The position numbers and the translations under genes are program-made. A model generated the notes under the pieces. That model saw only the letters and a program-made list of their open reading frames with translations. It had not been told where the DNA came from and did no database searches. From the NCBI GenBank assembly GCA_039179915.1, contig JBCDEF010000003.1, positions 1-33,471 on the forward strand: DNA of 33,471 nt. The letters run 5' to 3'. This document shows positions 8,190 to 16,861 of the stretch, in pieces (position 1 is the first letter of the stretch; each line of letters starts with the position of its first letter). The DNA comes from JANQQZ01 sp039179915. Lineage in GTDB: Bacteria > Planctomycetota > Phycisphaerae > Phycisphaerales > UBA1924.

Positions 8190-9962
8190 ATGGCCTGGAT
8201 GAAATCGCTCGGACTGACGACCAAGATCACGGCTCTGGCGGTGGTCATGCTGATCGCGGTGATCGCGGTGAACTACGCCGTCTTCCTCAGCGGGTACCGC
8301 AGCGACACAATCGAACTGATGGGCCACAAGGCCGGCGCGTTCACCGCGGTGGCTGACGCGGCCAAGAACCACACCTCGTCGCTGTTCGCCTCCGGAGCGA
8401 TCGATGCCGAGGGCCTGGTCGAAGAGGCCGAGGCGCACCTGGCCGCGGGCGGTCACTACTCGGAAACGGCGTTCTTCGACGCGATCCCGGTTGTCGCGGG
8501 GTGGAAGGCGGCCGCGGCGGGCGCCGAACGCGAGGGGCTGGACTTCGGGATGGTCGCCTTCGACGCGCGCAACAAGGACAACGAGCCCGATCCGGATTCG
8601 TTCGGCGGCCGGCTGCTCGCGGACCTGACGCAACAGGTCGCCGGCGGCGGCTCCGAGACGATCAAGCGCGTCAACCACGAGACCAACACGCTGCACTACC
8701 TCCGGGCGATCCGGCTCGACGACTCCTGCATGGCCTGCCACGGCGAGCCCGGGCACGCGCTGGGCGACCCCGACGGCGACGGCCGGGACCTGTTGGGATT
8801 CACCATGGAGGGCTGGAAGCCGGGCGACATGCACGGCGCGTACGAGCTGGCGATGCCGATGGACTCGGTCGACGCCGCCACTGCGAGCTTTTTTACCACC
8901 GGCGCGATGTTCACGATGCCGGTCATCCTGCTGGGCGTCGGCGTGTTCGTGCTGCTGCTGCGGGCGCTGGTAATCAAGCCTGTGACGAGCATGGTGGCGG
9001 TGGTCAAGGACATCGCGCAGGGTGACGGCGACCTGACAACACGCATCGGCGTGAACCGCGGCGACGAGATCGGCCAGCTCGGCCGGTGGTTCGACACCTT
9101 CCTCGACGGGCTGTACGAGATCATCAGCCAGGTGCGCGGCGCGACCGGCGAGGTGTCGGCGGCGGCGACGCAGATCGCCGCCTCCAGCGAAGAGATGGCC
9201 ACCGGGCTCGAGCACCAGCGGACACAGACCGGGCAGGTCTCGGCCGCGGTCGAGGAGATGTCCGGCTCGGTCCGCGAGGTCGCCGCCAAGAGCCAGGAGG
9301 CGGTCGGCACGGCCCGCACCTCGGGCGACGACGCGAGCGAGGGCGGCAAGATCGTCGGCCAGACCGTCGAAGAGATGCACACCATCAGCCGGCAGGTCAA
9401 CGCCTCCGCGTCGGCGGTGCGCGAGCTTGGCAGCAAGAGCGAGCAAATCGGCGCCATCATCGCGGTGATCAACGACATCGCGGACCAGACAAACCTGCTT
9501 GCGCTCAACGCGGCGATCGAGGCGGCCCGCGCCGGCGAGCACGGCCGGGGCTTCGCCGTCGTCGCCGACGAGGTTCGAAAGCTCGCCGAACGGACCCAGC
9601 AGGCGACCGAAGAGGTCGCCGGCAGCATCCGCGAGATCCAGACCGAGACCGAGCGGGCGGTGACCGAGATCACCACCTCGACCGAGCGGGTCGACGAGGG
9701 CGTCACGCTGGCTCGGACCGCCGGCGAAGCGCTCGAGCGGATCGTGGCCGGATCGAACAACCTGCAGAGCGTGGTCGAGTCGATCTCGGCGGCGGCGGCC
9801 CAACAGTCCGCGGCGTCGGACGAGATCGCCCGATCGACCGAGGCGATCAACGCCGTCACCGGCGAATCAGCCCAGGGCGCCTCGCAGGCGGCCCAGGCGG
9901 CCACCCAGCTGAGCCAGGCGGCCGAGTCGCTGCAGTCGCAGGTCAACCGGTTCAAGCTGTAA
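8190..9962 (+). CDS. Methyl-accepting chemotaxis protein with a c-type haem sensor domain
   Basis: This 590-residue inner-membrane receptor has a first membrane helix at about residues 12-32, a periplasmic sensor at about 33-230, a second helix at about 233-262, a HAMP linker at about 263-318, and a long cytoplasmic coiled coil. The signalling tip is clear (DQTNLLALNAAIEAARAGEHGRGFAVVADEVRKLAERT). The sensor contains CMACH at residues 180-184, a CxxCH covalent haem site. With the surrounding pattern this fits the Tll0287-like (DUF3365) sensor family. Such domains are thought to sense redox state or small gases through haem, with the signal passed through CheA/CheW to motility or another output. 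No che gene is adjacent, so it is an orphan receptor. There is no C-terminal CheR-binding pentapeptide. Confidence 0.93.
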   Translation: MAWMKSLGLTTKITALAVVMLIAVIAVNYAVFLSGYRSDTIELMGHKAGAFTAVADAAKNHTSSLFASGAIDAEGLVEEAEAHLAAGGHYSETAFFDAIPVVAGWKAAAAGAEREGLDFGMVAFDARNKDNEPDPDSFGGRLLADLTQQVAGGGSETIKRVNHETNTLHYLRAIRLDDSCMACHGEPGHALGDPDGDGRDLLGFTMEGWKPGDMHGAYELAMPMDSVDAATASFFTTGAMFTMPVILLGVGVFVLLLRALVIKPVTSMVAVVKDIAQGDGDLTTRIGVNRGDEIGQLGRWFDTFLDGLYEIISQVRGATGEVSAAATQIAASSEEMATGLEHQRTQTGQVSAAVEEMSGSVREVAAKSQEAVGTARTSGDDASEGGKIVGQTVEEMHTISRQVNASASAVRELGSKSEQIGAIIAVINDIADQTNLLALNAAIEAARAGEHGRGFAVVADEVRKLAERTQQATEEVAGSIREIQTETERAVTEITTSTERVDEGVTLARTAGEALERIVAGSNNLQSVVESISAAAAQQSAASDEIARSTEAINAVTGESAQGASQAAQAATQLSQAAESLQSQVNRFKL

Positions 9963-10002
9963 AGCCGTTCAGCCCCCGGGGAACACTGGGGCCCGATCCC
10001 AC

Positions 10003-10017
10003 CGGTTCTGGGAACCG
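10003..10017 (+). terminator. Candidate hairpin between chemoreceptor and kinase-like gene
   Basis: A perfect 6-bp stem (CGGTTC/GAACCG) with a 3-base loop lies 40 bases after the chemoreceptor stop. A second weaker stem, GCCCC/GGGGC, lies at 9972-9992. There is no U-tract, so the role as terminator is only suggested. Confidence 0.3.
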
Positions 10018-10056
10018 CGAAGGGGCCGGCCGGGCGGGCGGCGTATCGTTCGGGCT

Positions 10057-12894
10057 GTGGATGCGCACCCGGATCAGGACCCGCCCCGCCGAGCCGTCGG
10101 CGACGATGCCGACGCGGCCGGCGCGCCCATAGCGCTGACCGGCGGCGGCTCCGACCGGGGTGCGGGCGGCGAGAGCGGCACCGACACGGCCGCGGCCGCC
10201 GGCGACGGCGAGACGCTCGAGGCCAAGCCCGTCGGCGCGTCCGAAGCGATCGGCTCGGTCGTTGCCCGGCGCTACGAGCTGACCGAGCGGCTGGGCTCGG
10301 GGCGGCGCGGCGTGGTCTACCTCGCGCTCGACAGGATGACCGAGGCGCGAGTCGCCGTCAAGCGCCTGCGCACCGACGCTTCGGTCCGCGACGCGGTGCT
10401 GCTTGCGCGCGACGCCGCGGAGCTGCAGGCCACGATCCGCCACCCCGGCATCGCGCGGGTCTTCGAGGTCGGCGAGGACGCCAGCGGGCTGTTCATCGTC
10501 AGCGAATACATCGACGGGCCCTGCCTGACCAAGCACGTCGCGACGCACGGGCCGCTCGATCTGTCCCACGCGATCCGCGTGATCGGCGACGTGGGCGAGG
10601 CGATGATCGCGGCGCACGACATCGGCCTTTTCCACGGCTCGGTCCGCGGCGCCAACGTGCTGCTCACGCCCGACGGCGAGACCAAGGTCGTCGACTTCTC
10701 GATCGCCAACATCGTGCCGGCCGACCACCCCAAGGCGCGGCGGCAGGACATCCGCGGTTTGGCCCGCACGCTGTGCCAACTGCTGACCGGCGTGTCGCGC
10801 GGCACGGTCAACGTGCACGAGCTGCCCAAGCCGGTGCGGCCGGTGATCCGCCTGGCGATGGGCCGGTCGGTCGCGACGCGGCAGTCGACGATGGAGCACT
10901 TCCTCCGCGAGCTTCGGGCGACGGACCTGGTCGCCGAGCCGGGCCCCTTGAGCGAGGCCGACGCGATCCGCAAGGGCCGCGAAGCGGAGCTGTCCGGCTC
11001 ATTCGCGGCGATGCGGGCCGCGGGCGAGGAGGCGCAGCAGGCCAACGCTGAGAGCGCCGAGGCGATGGTGCTTCTCCGCCGCGCCGACGCGCTCGAATCG
11101 GAAAAGAACGAGCTGATCCGGACCGTGGGCGAGCGGGAAGCGGCGTTCGACTACGCGGCCGCGCTCGAGGCGCTGGGACAGCTCATCCGCCGCTTCCCGG
11201 CCGATCACCACGTCATCCGGCTCGCGGGGCAGAAGCGGCAGATGCTCGCCGACCTGACGCGGCTGAGCGGGCTGGGCGAGCAGATGGTTCAGTCGGGCCG
11301 GATCGCCGAATCGGTCGACGCCTGGCGGCGGGTGCTCGAGCTCAAGCCGGACGACCCGGCGGCGCAGGTGCAGGTCCGGCTCGGCCGGGCCGCGCGGTTC
11401 AAGCGGCGGATCGTCGCCGGAGCGGGCACGGCCGCGGTGCTGGCGGTGCTCGCCGGCGGCGGCTGGTTCGCCTGGACCGAGTTCGGCGTGCACGGGCTGC
11501 CAAGGGCTGAAAGCCGCGCCTCGGCGGGAACTGACACGGACGGGCTCGCCGAGAGCGCGCCGGGGGCCGACGGCGACTCGCGGCCCGCGCCGCTGAACCC
11601 GCTAATCGCCGGCGGTACCGAGGCGCTGAACTCGGCCGACCGCGGGCTGGTCCCGCCGCCGGCCGCGACGGGCACCGGGGTTGGTGCCGCCGGCGGCGAT
11701 GGCACAGAAACCGCCGACCGGATCGCGGACGGAGACGGCGCGGGCGACGACGCGGGCGGCGGAGCGGAATCGCGAAGCGAGGCGTCGTCGGAGCTCGACG
11801 AGCGGCTGCGGGCCTTTGCGAGGGCCGCCGAGCAGTCGGCGCGAGCCGCGGCGAGCGCCCGCGGGTTTGCCGTCAGCTCGGGCGCGGTGGGGCTGGCGTC
11901 GGGCTCGTTCGACGCGGCGGCGGAGCGGCACACCGAGGGGCAGCGGCTGCTCGAGACCGGCCGCTACGCCGAGGCCGCGGGGCTGCTGTCGTCGGCTCGG
12001 AGCACCTACGTGCGGTCGGCCGCCGAGGCCAGAGCGCGGATCGCCGGGATCGAGTCGCTGATCGCCGAGCGGCGGCTGCGCGACGCGGCCGCGGCGATCG
12101 ACAGGATCCGGACGGACGCGCCGGCGGAAGCGATCGCCGAGCTCGAGACCGCGGCCGCGCAGGCCCGCGGCGCAACCGTCGAGCTGGCGCCGGGCGTCGA
12201 GGTCGAGCTGCGGTATGTCGAGCCCGGCGTCTTCCGGGCCGGCAGCGACGCGGACGAGCCCGGGCGGCGGGCGACCGAGGACCCGCGGCGGCTGCGGATT
12301 GCCCGGCCGTTCTGGATGATGGCCACCGAGCTGACCCGGTCGCAGCTCGCGGCGGCCACGGGCGGGCGCTCCTCCGCGGCCGAGGCCGGGCTGCCCGCGA
12401 CCGGGCTCTCGCTCGATGATGCGATCGCCCTGGCCGACCGGCTCACCGCGGTCGCGCCCGGGACCTTCTCGATCCCGACCGAGGCCCAGTGGGAGTACGC
12501 CTGCCGGGCGGACGCCGACGGCCCGCACGGGCTGCGCAACGGGTCGCTCGCTGTGGGCGATGCCGCCTGGTGGCTGGCCAACGCCGAGGCGCGGGTCCGG
12601 CCCGTTGCCACGCGCGAGCCCAACGCCTGGGGCCTCTACGACATGCTCGGCAACGCCGCCGAGCTGGTGCTGGCGCCGGAGCTGGGCCACGGCGAGCAGG
12701 TCGCGATGACCCGCGGCGGCTCGTTCCTCTCGCCCGCTGGCGCGGTCCGGGCGGCGGCACGGCACGAGCTGGTCCCGCGGGATCGGGGCGATGTCCGCAC
12801 CGGCGTGCGGTTCATCTGGACACCCGACGAGCCGGCATCTGAAGGCGACACCGAGAACGGGGACGAGAACGGGGACGGAGCCGACGCCCCGTGA
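10057..12894 (+). CDS. Membrane-spanning pseudokinase fused to an FGE/SUMF1-like domain
   Basis: This 945-residue fusion begins with a disordered N-terminus (1-66) and a Ser/Thr-kinase fold (about 73-320). It keeps a glycine loop (GSGRRGVVY), the ATP lysine in VAVK (Lys102) and Asn200. The catalytic HRD/HGD aspartate is Ser195 (HGS), DFG reads DFS (213-215), and the sequence then jumps to the helix F region with no activation segment or APE motif, so catalysis is unlikely. Helical, TPR-like sequence follows, then one membrane helix at about 451-476, a polar Ala/Gly-rich linker, helices, and an FGE-sulfatase fold at about 705-921 (PTEAQWEYACRA, NAWGLYDMLGN, RGGSF, TGVRFIW). The usual GNVWEW sequence reads GNAAEL and the FGE catalytic cysteines are absent. 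It is probably a transmembrane binding or signalling protein. The GTG start has no obvious ribosome site but is the only usable start before the kinase fold. Confidence 0.88.
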   Translation: MDAHPDQDPPRRAVGDDADAAGAPIALTGGGSDRGAGGESGTDTAAAAGDGETLEAKPVGASEAIGSVVARRYELTERLGSGRRGVVYLALDRMTEARVAVKRLRTDASVRDAVLLARDAAELQATIRHPGIARVFEVGEDASGLFIVSEYIDGPCLTKHVATHGPLDLSHAIRVIGDVGEAMIAAHDIGLFHGSVRGANVLLTPDGETKVVDFSIANIVPADHPKARRQDIRGLARTLCQLLTGVSRGTVNVHELPKPVRPVIRLAMGRSVATRQSTMEHFLRELRATDLVAEPGPLSEADAIRKGREAELSGSFAAMRAAGEEAQQANAESAEAMVLLRRADALESEKNELIRTVGEREAAFDYAAALEALGQLIRRFPADHHVIRLAGQKRQMLADLTRLSGLGEQMVQSGRIAESVDAWRRVLELKPDDPAAQVQVRLGRAARFKRRIVAGAGTAAVLAVLAGGGWFAWTEFGVHGLPRAESRASAGTDTDGLAESAPGADGDSRPAPLNPLIAGGTEALNSADRGLVPPPAATGTGVGAAGGDGTETADRIADGDGAGDDAGGGAESRSEASSELDERLRAFARAAEQSARAAASARGFAVSSGAVGLASGSFDAAAERHTEGQRLLETGRYAEAAGLLSSARSTYVRSAAEARARIAGIESLIAERRLRDAAAAIDRIRTDAPAEAIAELETAAAQARGATVELAPGVEVELRYVEPGVFRAGSDADEPGRRATEDPRRLRIARPFWMMATELTRSQLAAATGGRSSAAEAGLPATGLSLDDAIALADRLTAVAPGTFSIPTEAQWEYACRADADGPHGLRNGSLAVGDAAWWLANAEARVRPVATREPNAWGLYDMLGNAAELVLAPELGHGEQVAMTRGGSFLSPAGAVRAAARHELVPRDRGDVRTGVRFIWTPDEPASEGDTENGDENGDGADAP

Positions 12895-14117
12895 TCCGTG
12901 CACGCACCACTACGAGCTCGGCGCGTTCTCGCGGAGCGCGGCGGGTCATAGCCTCGGCTGTCGCGTCGATCGTGTGCGCGGGAGGGATGGCTGGGCTGAT
13001 GCTTGGTGTCGGCGGCTGCGCCTCGACGGAGCGGGTGCCGGCGGGGCCGGCGGTGCCGTCGGTGATCAGCGCGATCTGGTCGGAAGAGTCGGGCGGGCTG
13101 TGCGTGACGCTGTCGGGGACGGTCAGCGCTGGGCCCTCGCTGCTGCCCGGCGGCGAGTTCGAGCTGCGCCTGAGCGGGCCGAGCCTGGAGCAGCCGATCT
13201 TCCGCGTGCCCAACGCTCGCGGGCGGACGTGCTTCGAGCTGGCCCGGACTCCTGCGGAGTTCGGCGGGCTGCGGCCCGGGCCGGTCTCGGTCGACGCGAT
13301 GGTCGCGGGCCGCATCACGCAGATCGCTAGCGCCCGGCTCGACGAGCCGACGATCCGCCGGCTGGCCGCCGCGGCGCTCGAGCGTGGCCGGCAGCGGACC
13401 GGCGCCCCGGGCCCGGGCGGGACGGCAGAGATCAGCCTCCGCACCGTGCCCGATCGCGTGGCCGCGGGCGAGACCGTCCGCATCGTCGGCACCGCGACAA
13501 ACACGGGCGACCGCCCGCTCTACCGGCTGTCGGCGGCCGTGGTCGGCCAGGGCGTGCCGGCCGGCGAGGCCACGCTCGACTTCGGCTGGCTCCAGCCCGG
13601 CGAAACGATCGAGCTGACTCAGACGGTCCGCGTCGAGCGGGGCCACCGGGCGGACTCGATCGAGCTGGACGTCCAGACGGCCGAGCTGCACGGGGCGGCG
13701 ATCGCGGCGGCCGAGACCGTGCGGCTGGCCGTGCAGCCCCTGCCGCCGGCGGCGATCCGCACCGAGGTCACCGTGACGCCCGACCGCCACGGCCGGGCCG
13801 TCCGCGAGGGCCGCGAGGACACCTTCCGCCCGGGCGACGACCTGCACATGGTCGTCGAGGTGACGAACTTCGGCGACACGGACCTCTTGGGCGGCGTGGC
13901 CGAGCTGCGGTCGCCCGAACCGGGCAACGCGAGCGTGCGTGTCGGCCGGGCGGTGCTGGGCAACCTGCCGCCGGGCGGGTCGACCCGGGCGCACTTCTGG
14001 TTCATCGTCCGGGCGCCGCTTGGCTCGGCCCGCATGCCGATGCTCGTCGAGATCAGCGATACCGACCTGGGCGTGGTGCACGAGCAGGCTGTGGTGATCG
14101 AGATCGACGAAGACTGA
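12891..14117 (+). CDS. Predicted lipoprotein with CARDB/Ig-like repeats
   Basis: The 408-residue product has a basic N-terminus, a hydrophobic signal core and a probable lipobox, VGGC, so it should be lipid-anchored. Three beta-rich regions follow: about 55-165, about 178-290 (EISLRTVPDRVAAGETVRIVGTATNTGDRPL), and about 295-405 (containing VVEVTNFGDTDLLGG). The second and third resemble CARDB or similar extracytoplasmic Ig-like folds that often serve as adhesion or binding modules. The GTG start overlaps the previous stop as GTGA, strongly implying co-translation with the kinase-like/FGE-like protein. The pair may therefore work together at the membrane, with the lipoprotein meeting the exported FGE-like domain. 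That partnership is inferred from gene coupling only. Confidence 0.78.
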   Translation: MIRARTTTSSARSRGARRVIASAVASIVCAGGMAGLMLGVGGCASTERVPAGPAVPSVISAIWSEESGGLCVTLSGTVSAGPSLLPGGEFELRLSGPSLEQPIFRVPNARGRTCFELARTPAEFGGLRPGPVSVDAMVAGRITQIASARLDEPTIRRLAAAALERGRQRTGAPGPGGTAEISLRTVPDRVAAGETVRIVGTATNTGDRPLYRLSAAVVGQGVPAGEATLDFGWLQPGETIELTQTVRVERGHRADSIELDVQTAELHGAAIAAAETVRLAVQPLPPAAIRTEVTVTPDRHGRAVREGREDTFRPGDDLHMVVEVTNFGDTDLLGGVAELRSPEPGNASVRVGRAVLGNLPPGGSTRAHFWFIVRAPLGSARMPMLVEISDTDLGVVHEQAVVIEIDED

Positions 14118-14151
14118 TCACCAGTCTGGCCGCCGCAATCATGGATGCGGC
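14111..14151 (+). terminator. Two tandem small hairpins at the end of the kinase-lipoprotein operon
   Basis: AGACTG/CAGTCT (14111-14127, loop of 5) overlaps the stop codon. GCCGCA/TGCGGC (14132-14151, loop of 8) follows at once. Both are perfect 6-bp stems, but no U-tract follows. They may form the 3' end of the operon mRNA. Confidence 0.3.
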
Positions 14152-14201
14152 AGCACAACGTCCGAGAGACACTCGCCGATCGCTTCGCGGATGGTCATCA
14201 T

Positions 14202-14228
14202 GAAGAAAAAGGGGGACGGGGGGCGGGG
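14202..14228 (+). other. Purine-rich tract with three long G-runs
   Basis: On the plus strand, A-rich sequence leads into G5, G6 and G4 runs separated by AC and C. On the minus strand this is a C-rich tract ending in TTTTTCTTC, lying downstream of the carboxypeptidase gene. It could fold into a two-tetrad G-quadruplex or serve as part of a transcription stop for the minus-strand unit. Neither can be proven by eye. Confidence 0.35.
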
Positions 14229-14422
14229 TAGCTGACGAGCACTGTCGCGTGGGCACGATGGCAATCGCACGCTGTCTCCGCCCACCCCTTCCGGCTGCCG
14301 GATGCCGAGGTTGTCGGCGCGGCTGGCTCGGTCCTTGTCCCTCCCTATCCCTTGGATGAAGCGTACTGGATCGGCCGGTGCCGTCAAGCGTGCACGTCGT
14401 GAACTCGGACGGAATCCGACGA

Positions 14423-14439
14423 TCGAGACCGGGTCTCGA
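14423..14439. repeat. 17-base near-perfect palindrome
   Basis: TCGAGACC and GGTCTCGA flank a single central G, giving an 8+1+8 inverted repeat. A neighbouring TCGGA/TCCGA stem lies at 14405-14419. It could be a protein-binding site or, as RNA with a 5-base loop, part of a 3'-end hairpin for the carboxypeptidase mRNA, whose stop lies 73 bases away. Confidence 0.55.
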
Positions 14440-14512
14440 CGGCGGGCCGCGGAACCGACAGGGTTTATCGGACGATGCGTCCCGCGGCTCCGGGTACCAC
14501 CGGTTGTGGGCC

Positions 14513-16861
14513 TCAATCGCAGCCGAGCGAGAAGTTGTTGACCCAGGCGAAGAAATCGCCGCCGTCGATCACATTGTCGCCGTTCTGGTCGGCGGCGGGG
14601 TCGCTGGTGCTAAAGGCGTTGACCCAGGCGAAAAAGTCGCCGCCGTCGAGCAAGCCGTCGTCGTTGACATCGGCCAGGCAGTCGCTCGGGGGGCAGGCGT
14701 TGGTCAGCGTGAGCCGGACGGCATCGACGCCGGCCTCGACGACCGAGCCCCCGCCGAGGTCCTCGGCGATGAACCGGACCCGCATCGTGTCGGTCCGGGG
14801 CGCGATGGTGTCGATGATCAGGGTCTGCTCGACCCAGCCGCCTGCGGCGAGGAGGCCGTCGGGGCCGATCTGGCCGGCGGGGATCCATGTCGCGCCGCCG
14901 TCGTTGGACAGCTCGTAGCGGAGGGCATCTTCTTGGGGGTTGCCGCCGCGGGTGTTGTCTAGCCAGAGCGAAAACTTGAGCACGCCCAGATCGCCGCCGG
15001 TCGCATCGATGACCGGCGAGGTCAGGGTGGTCGCGCCGCCGTCGACATCGGCGTTGCCGCTCGCGTTGTCGGTGACGTAGGCCCAGCCGGTGCGCTCGGC
15101 GTCAGCGAAGGGCTCGCCGCGGGTGCCCTCGTCGACCGGGACGGCCCGCTCCCACTGGCCGTCGGTCAGATCGGCGTCGTTCGTGACGGTCCAGCCCTGG
15201 TCGGTGTTGAACGAGTCGGCGAAGACGACGGTATCGGCGGTGACGGGCACGGCGATCGCCGCGTCGGCGCCGCGTGACGGGAAGCTCGCGGTCTCGCCCT
15301 GCGTGGTGAGCGCTTCGATGTAGAACTCGGCCGCGTTGCCGCAGGCGTCGCTGGACAGCGAGAACGTGTAGCGGTCGTCGCCCAGGGGTGTGACGGCCTG
15401 CTCGGTGAAGGCCGCGGCCGCCGAGCCGCGTGCGAAGACGCGCACGACGCTCGAGGGCTGATTCACGCCCCGCGCAAGCGAGAAGGTCACATCCGCCGGC
15501 TCGCCCGGGCGCAGCGACTCCGGCGGCGAGAGCAGGAACCGAAGCGGCGTCGCGGACCGCTCGGCCAGGTACAGGTACGCCTGAGAGACTTCCTCCGCCG
15601 TCGGGCGGATGTAGAAGTCTTCGGGGCTGAAGCCGTTGAGCCCGGCGCCGCCGTTGGGCCGCAGCTCGAAGGTGAACGTGAGCGCCCGGAACGCGTCGTA
15701 CGACCAGTCGGAGAAGGTGCCGGCGGCCTCGTACAGGTCGAGGGCCCGCTGCGGGACATAGAACGCGCCGAACGCGTCGAGCATCGACTGCGTGATGCCC
15801 GCGGCGACCTGCGCGAGCTCGGCCTCATCGGGCACCGACTGCGCGAACGTGCCCGGCGAGTGCAGCACAAGCTGCGAGTAGCTGTGGGTATCGACGTGGG
15901 CCCGCAGGTCGGGCAGCGCGGTCAGGAAATCGCGCATCGCGGCCGACTCGGGCTCGCTAAAGGCGTTGGGCCCGTGGTAGATGTCCGAGAGCGGGTCGGC
16001 GCTGGCGCCGTTGCCGGCGAAGTTGACGTCCCAGTTGCGGTTGAGGTCGACGCCGAAGATCCCGCCGCCGTTGTCGCGCCGGTTCTTTCGCCAGTAGCGC
16101 TCGGTGTTCCAGCTGTAGACGTAGCCATCGGGGTTCATTACGGGGGTGATGTGGACGCGGACGCTGTCGAGCAAACTGGTGATCCGAGGGTCGACGCCGT
16201 AGCCGCGGACGAGCCGCTCGGCGGTGTAGAGCGTGGTCGGGCCGGTGATCCATTCTCGGGCGTGGATGAGGCTGTTGAAGGCAACATCCGGCCGGCCCGC
16301 GGCATCGCCGGGACCGGTGATCGTCATGGTCCAGATCTCGCGGTCCTGGATGGAAGTCCCGATCGACTGCACGCTGACCAGGTCGGGCCGCTCGGCGGCA
16401 AGCTGGTTGACGAAGGCGATCAGGTCCTCGTAGGGGTAGTAGGTCGAGAAGTCGATCGCGTCGCCGCCGCGGGCCAGGGCCGGGTCGTCGGCGAGCAGGC
16501 CGGCGCGGAAGTCGATCCGGGCGCGCTCGGCGTCAACGGCCGCCTGCACGTCCTCGATCAGCACCTGCATCTCGAAGCCCTCGGCCTGCATGGTCGCGTA
16601 CGCCCCGGCCGAGACCTGCACCTCGATCGGCCCGCGGCCGACACGTTCCGACCAGACGTGGCGGCTCAGCTCGAGCACGCGGCCCAGCCGCTCGCCGCTC
16701 TCGGGCGTAACGCGGACGAGCCGGTCGCCCGCATAGGCCCAGGGCTGCGCCGCGGGGCCGGCGGCCTGGTCGGCCTGCAGAACATCAGCAGCCGCCGGCT
16801 GGGCCGTGCCCTGCGCGGCCAGAAGGGAGCAGAGGGCAAGCGCGGCGGCGGATCGGTGCAT
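14513..16861 (-). CDS. Secreted M14-family zinc carboxypeptidase with GC-type dockerin
   Basis: This 782-residue exported metallopeptidase should trim C-terminal residues from peptides outside the cytoplasm. A signal peptide covers about residues 1-25 and a propeptide-like region about 26-130. The M14 domain (about 137-430) is complete: His200 and Glu203 in IHAREW and His326 in VDTHSY for zinc, NPDGY at 243-247, DLNRNW around 272-277, and catalytic Glu399 in TFELRP. A beta-rich region and a jelly-roll-like domain (about 435-720) follow. The protein ends in a Cys-bracketed dockerin-like pair of calcium loops (DVNDDGLLDGGDFFAWV, then DQNGDNVIDGGDFFAWV), the GC-type dockerin of Phycisphaerae, thought to be an anchoring or sorting tail. 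It is transcribed divergently from another dockerin-bearing gene. Confidence 0.94.
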   Translation of the reverse strand: MHRSAAALALCSLLAAQGTAQPAAADVLQADQAAGPAAQPWAYAGDRLVRVTPESGERLGRVLELSRHVWSERVGRGPIEVQVSAGAYATMQAEGFEMQVLIEDVQAAVDAERARIDFRAGLLADDPALARGGDAIDFSTYYPYEDLIAFVNQLAAERPDLVSVQSIGTSIQDREIWTMTITGPGDAAGRPDVAFNSLIHAREWITGPTTLYTAERLVRGYGVDPRITSLLDSVRVHITPVMNPDGYVYSWNTERYWRKNRRDNGGGIFGVDLNRNWDVNFAGNGASADPLSDIYHGPNAFSEPESAAMRDFLTALPDLRAHVDTHSYSQLVLHSPGTFAQSVPDEAELAQVAAGITQSMLDAFGAFYVPQRALDLYEAAGTFSDWSYDAFRALTFTFELRPNGGAGLNGFSPEDFYIRPTAEEVSQAYLYLAERSATPLRFLLSPPESLRPGEPADVTFSLARGVNQPSSVVRVFARGSAAAAFTEQAVTPLGDDRYTFSLSSDACGNAAEFYIEALTTQGETASFPSRGADAAIAVPVTADTVVFADSFNTDQGWTVTNDADLTDGQWERAVPVDEGTRGEPFADAERTGWAYVTDNASGNADVDGGATTLTSPVIDATGGDLGVLKFSLWLDNTRGGNPQEDALRYELSNDGGATWIPAGQIGPDGLLAAGGWVEQTLIIDTIAPRTDTMRVRFIAEDLGGGSVVEAGVDAVRLTLTNACPPSDCLADVNDDGLLDGGDFFAWVNAFSTSDPAADQNGDNVIDGGDFFAWVNNFSLGCD
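14537..14649 (-). repeat. Two copies of the dockerin calcium-loop coding repeat
   Basis: Two near-identical segments of about 32 bases (14537-14568 and 14618-14649), 81 bases apart, encode the shared DGGDFFAWVN of the two dockerin halves. The spacing is 27 codons, the period of the repeat. They reflect an internal duplication within the domain. Confidence 0.75.

Larger units (their letters stand above)
14118..14512. other. Gene-free stretch between two convergent transcription units
   Basis: About 395 bases lie between the stop of the lipoprotein gene (+) and the stop of the carboxypeptidase gene (-). I see no convincing gene. It holds the hairpins at 14111-14151, a purine/G-rich tract at 14202-14228, a TCGGA/TCCGA stem at 14405-14419, and a 17-base palindrome at 14423-14439. 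GC content is lower than in the flanking genes. It probably contains the 3' ends of both converging mRNAs. Confidence 0.6.

Noticed and set aside
12181..12894. The FGE-like (C-type lectin fold) domain as a diversity-generating retroelement target
   Set aside because: There is no reverse transcriptase, template repeat or adenine-rich variable region in the window.
14139..14516. A 125-residue reading frame on the minus strand in the gene-free stretch
   Set aside because: Irregular composition, no ribosome site, and it runs through the palindromes and the G-run tract.
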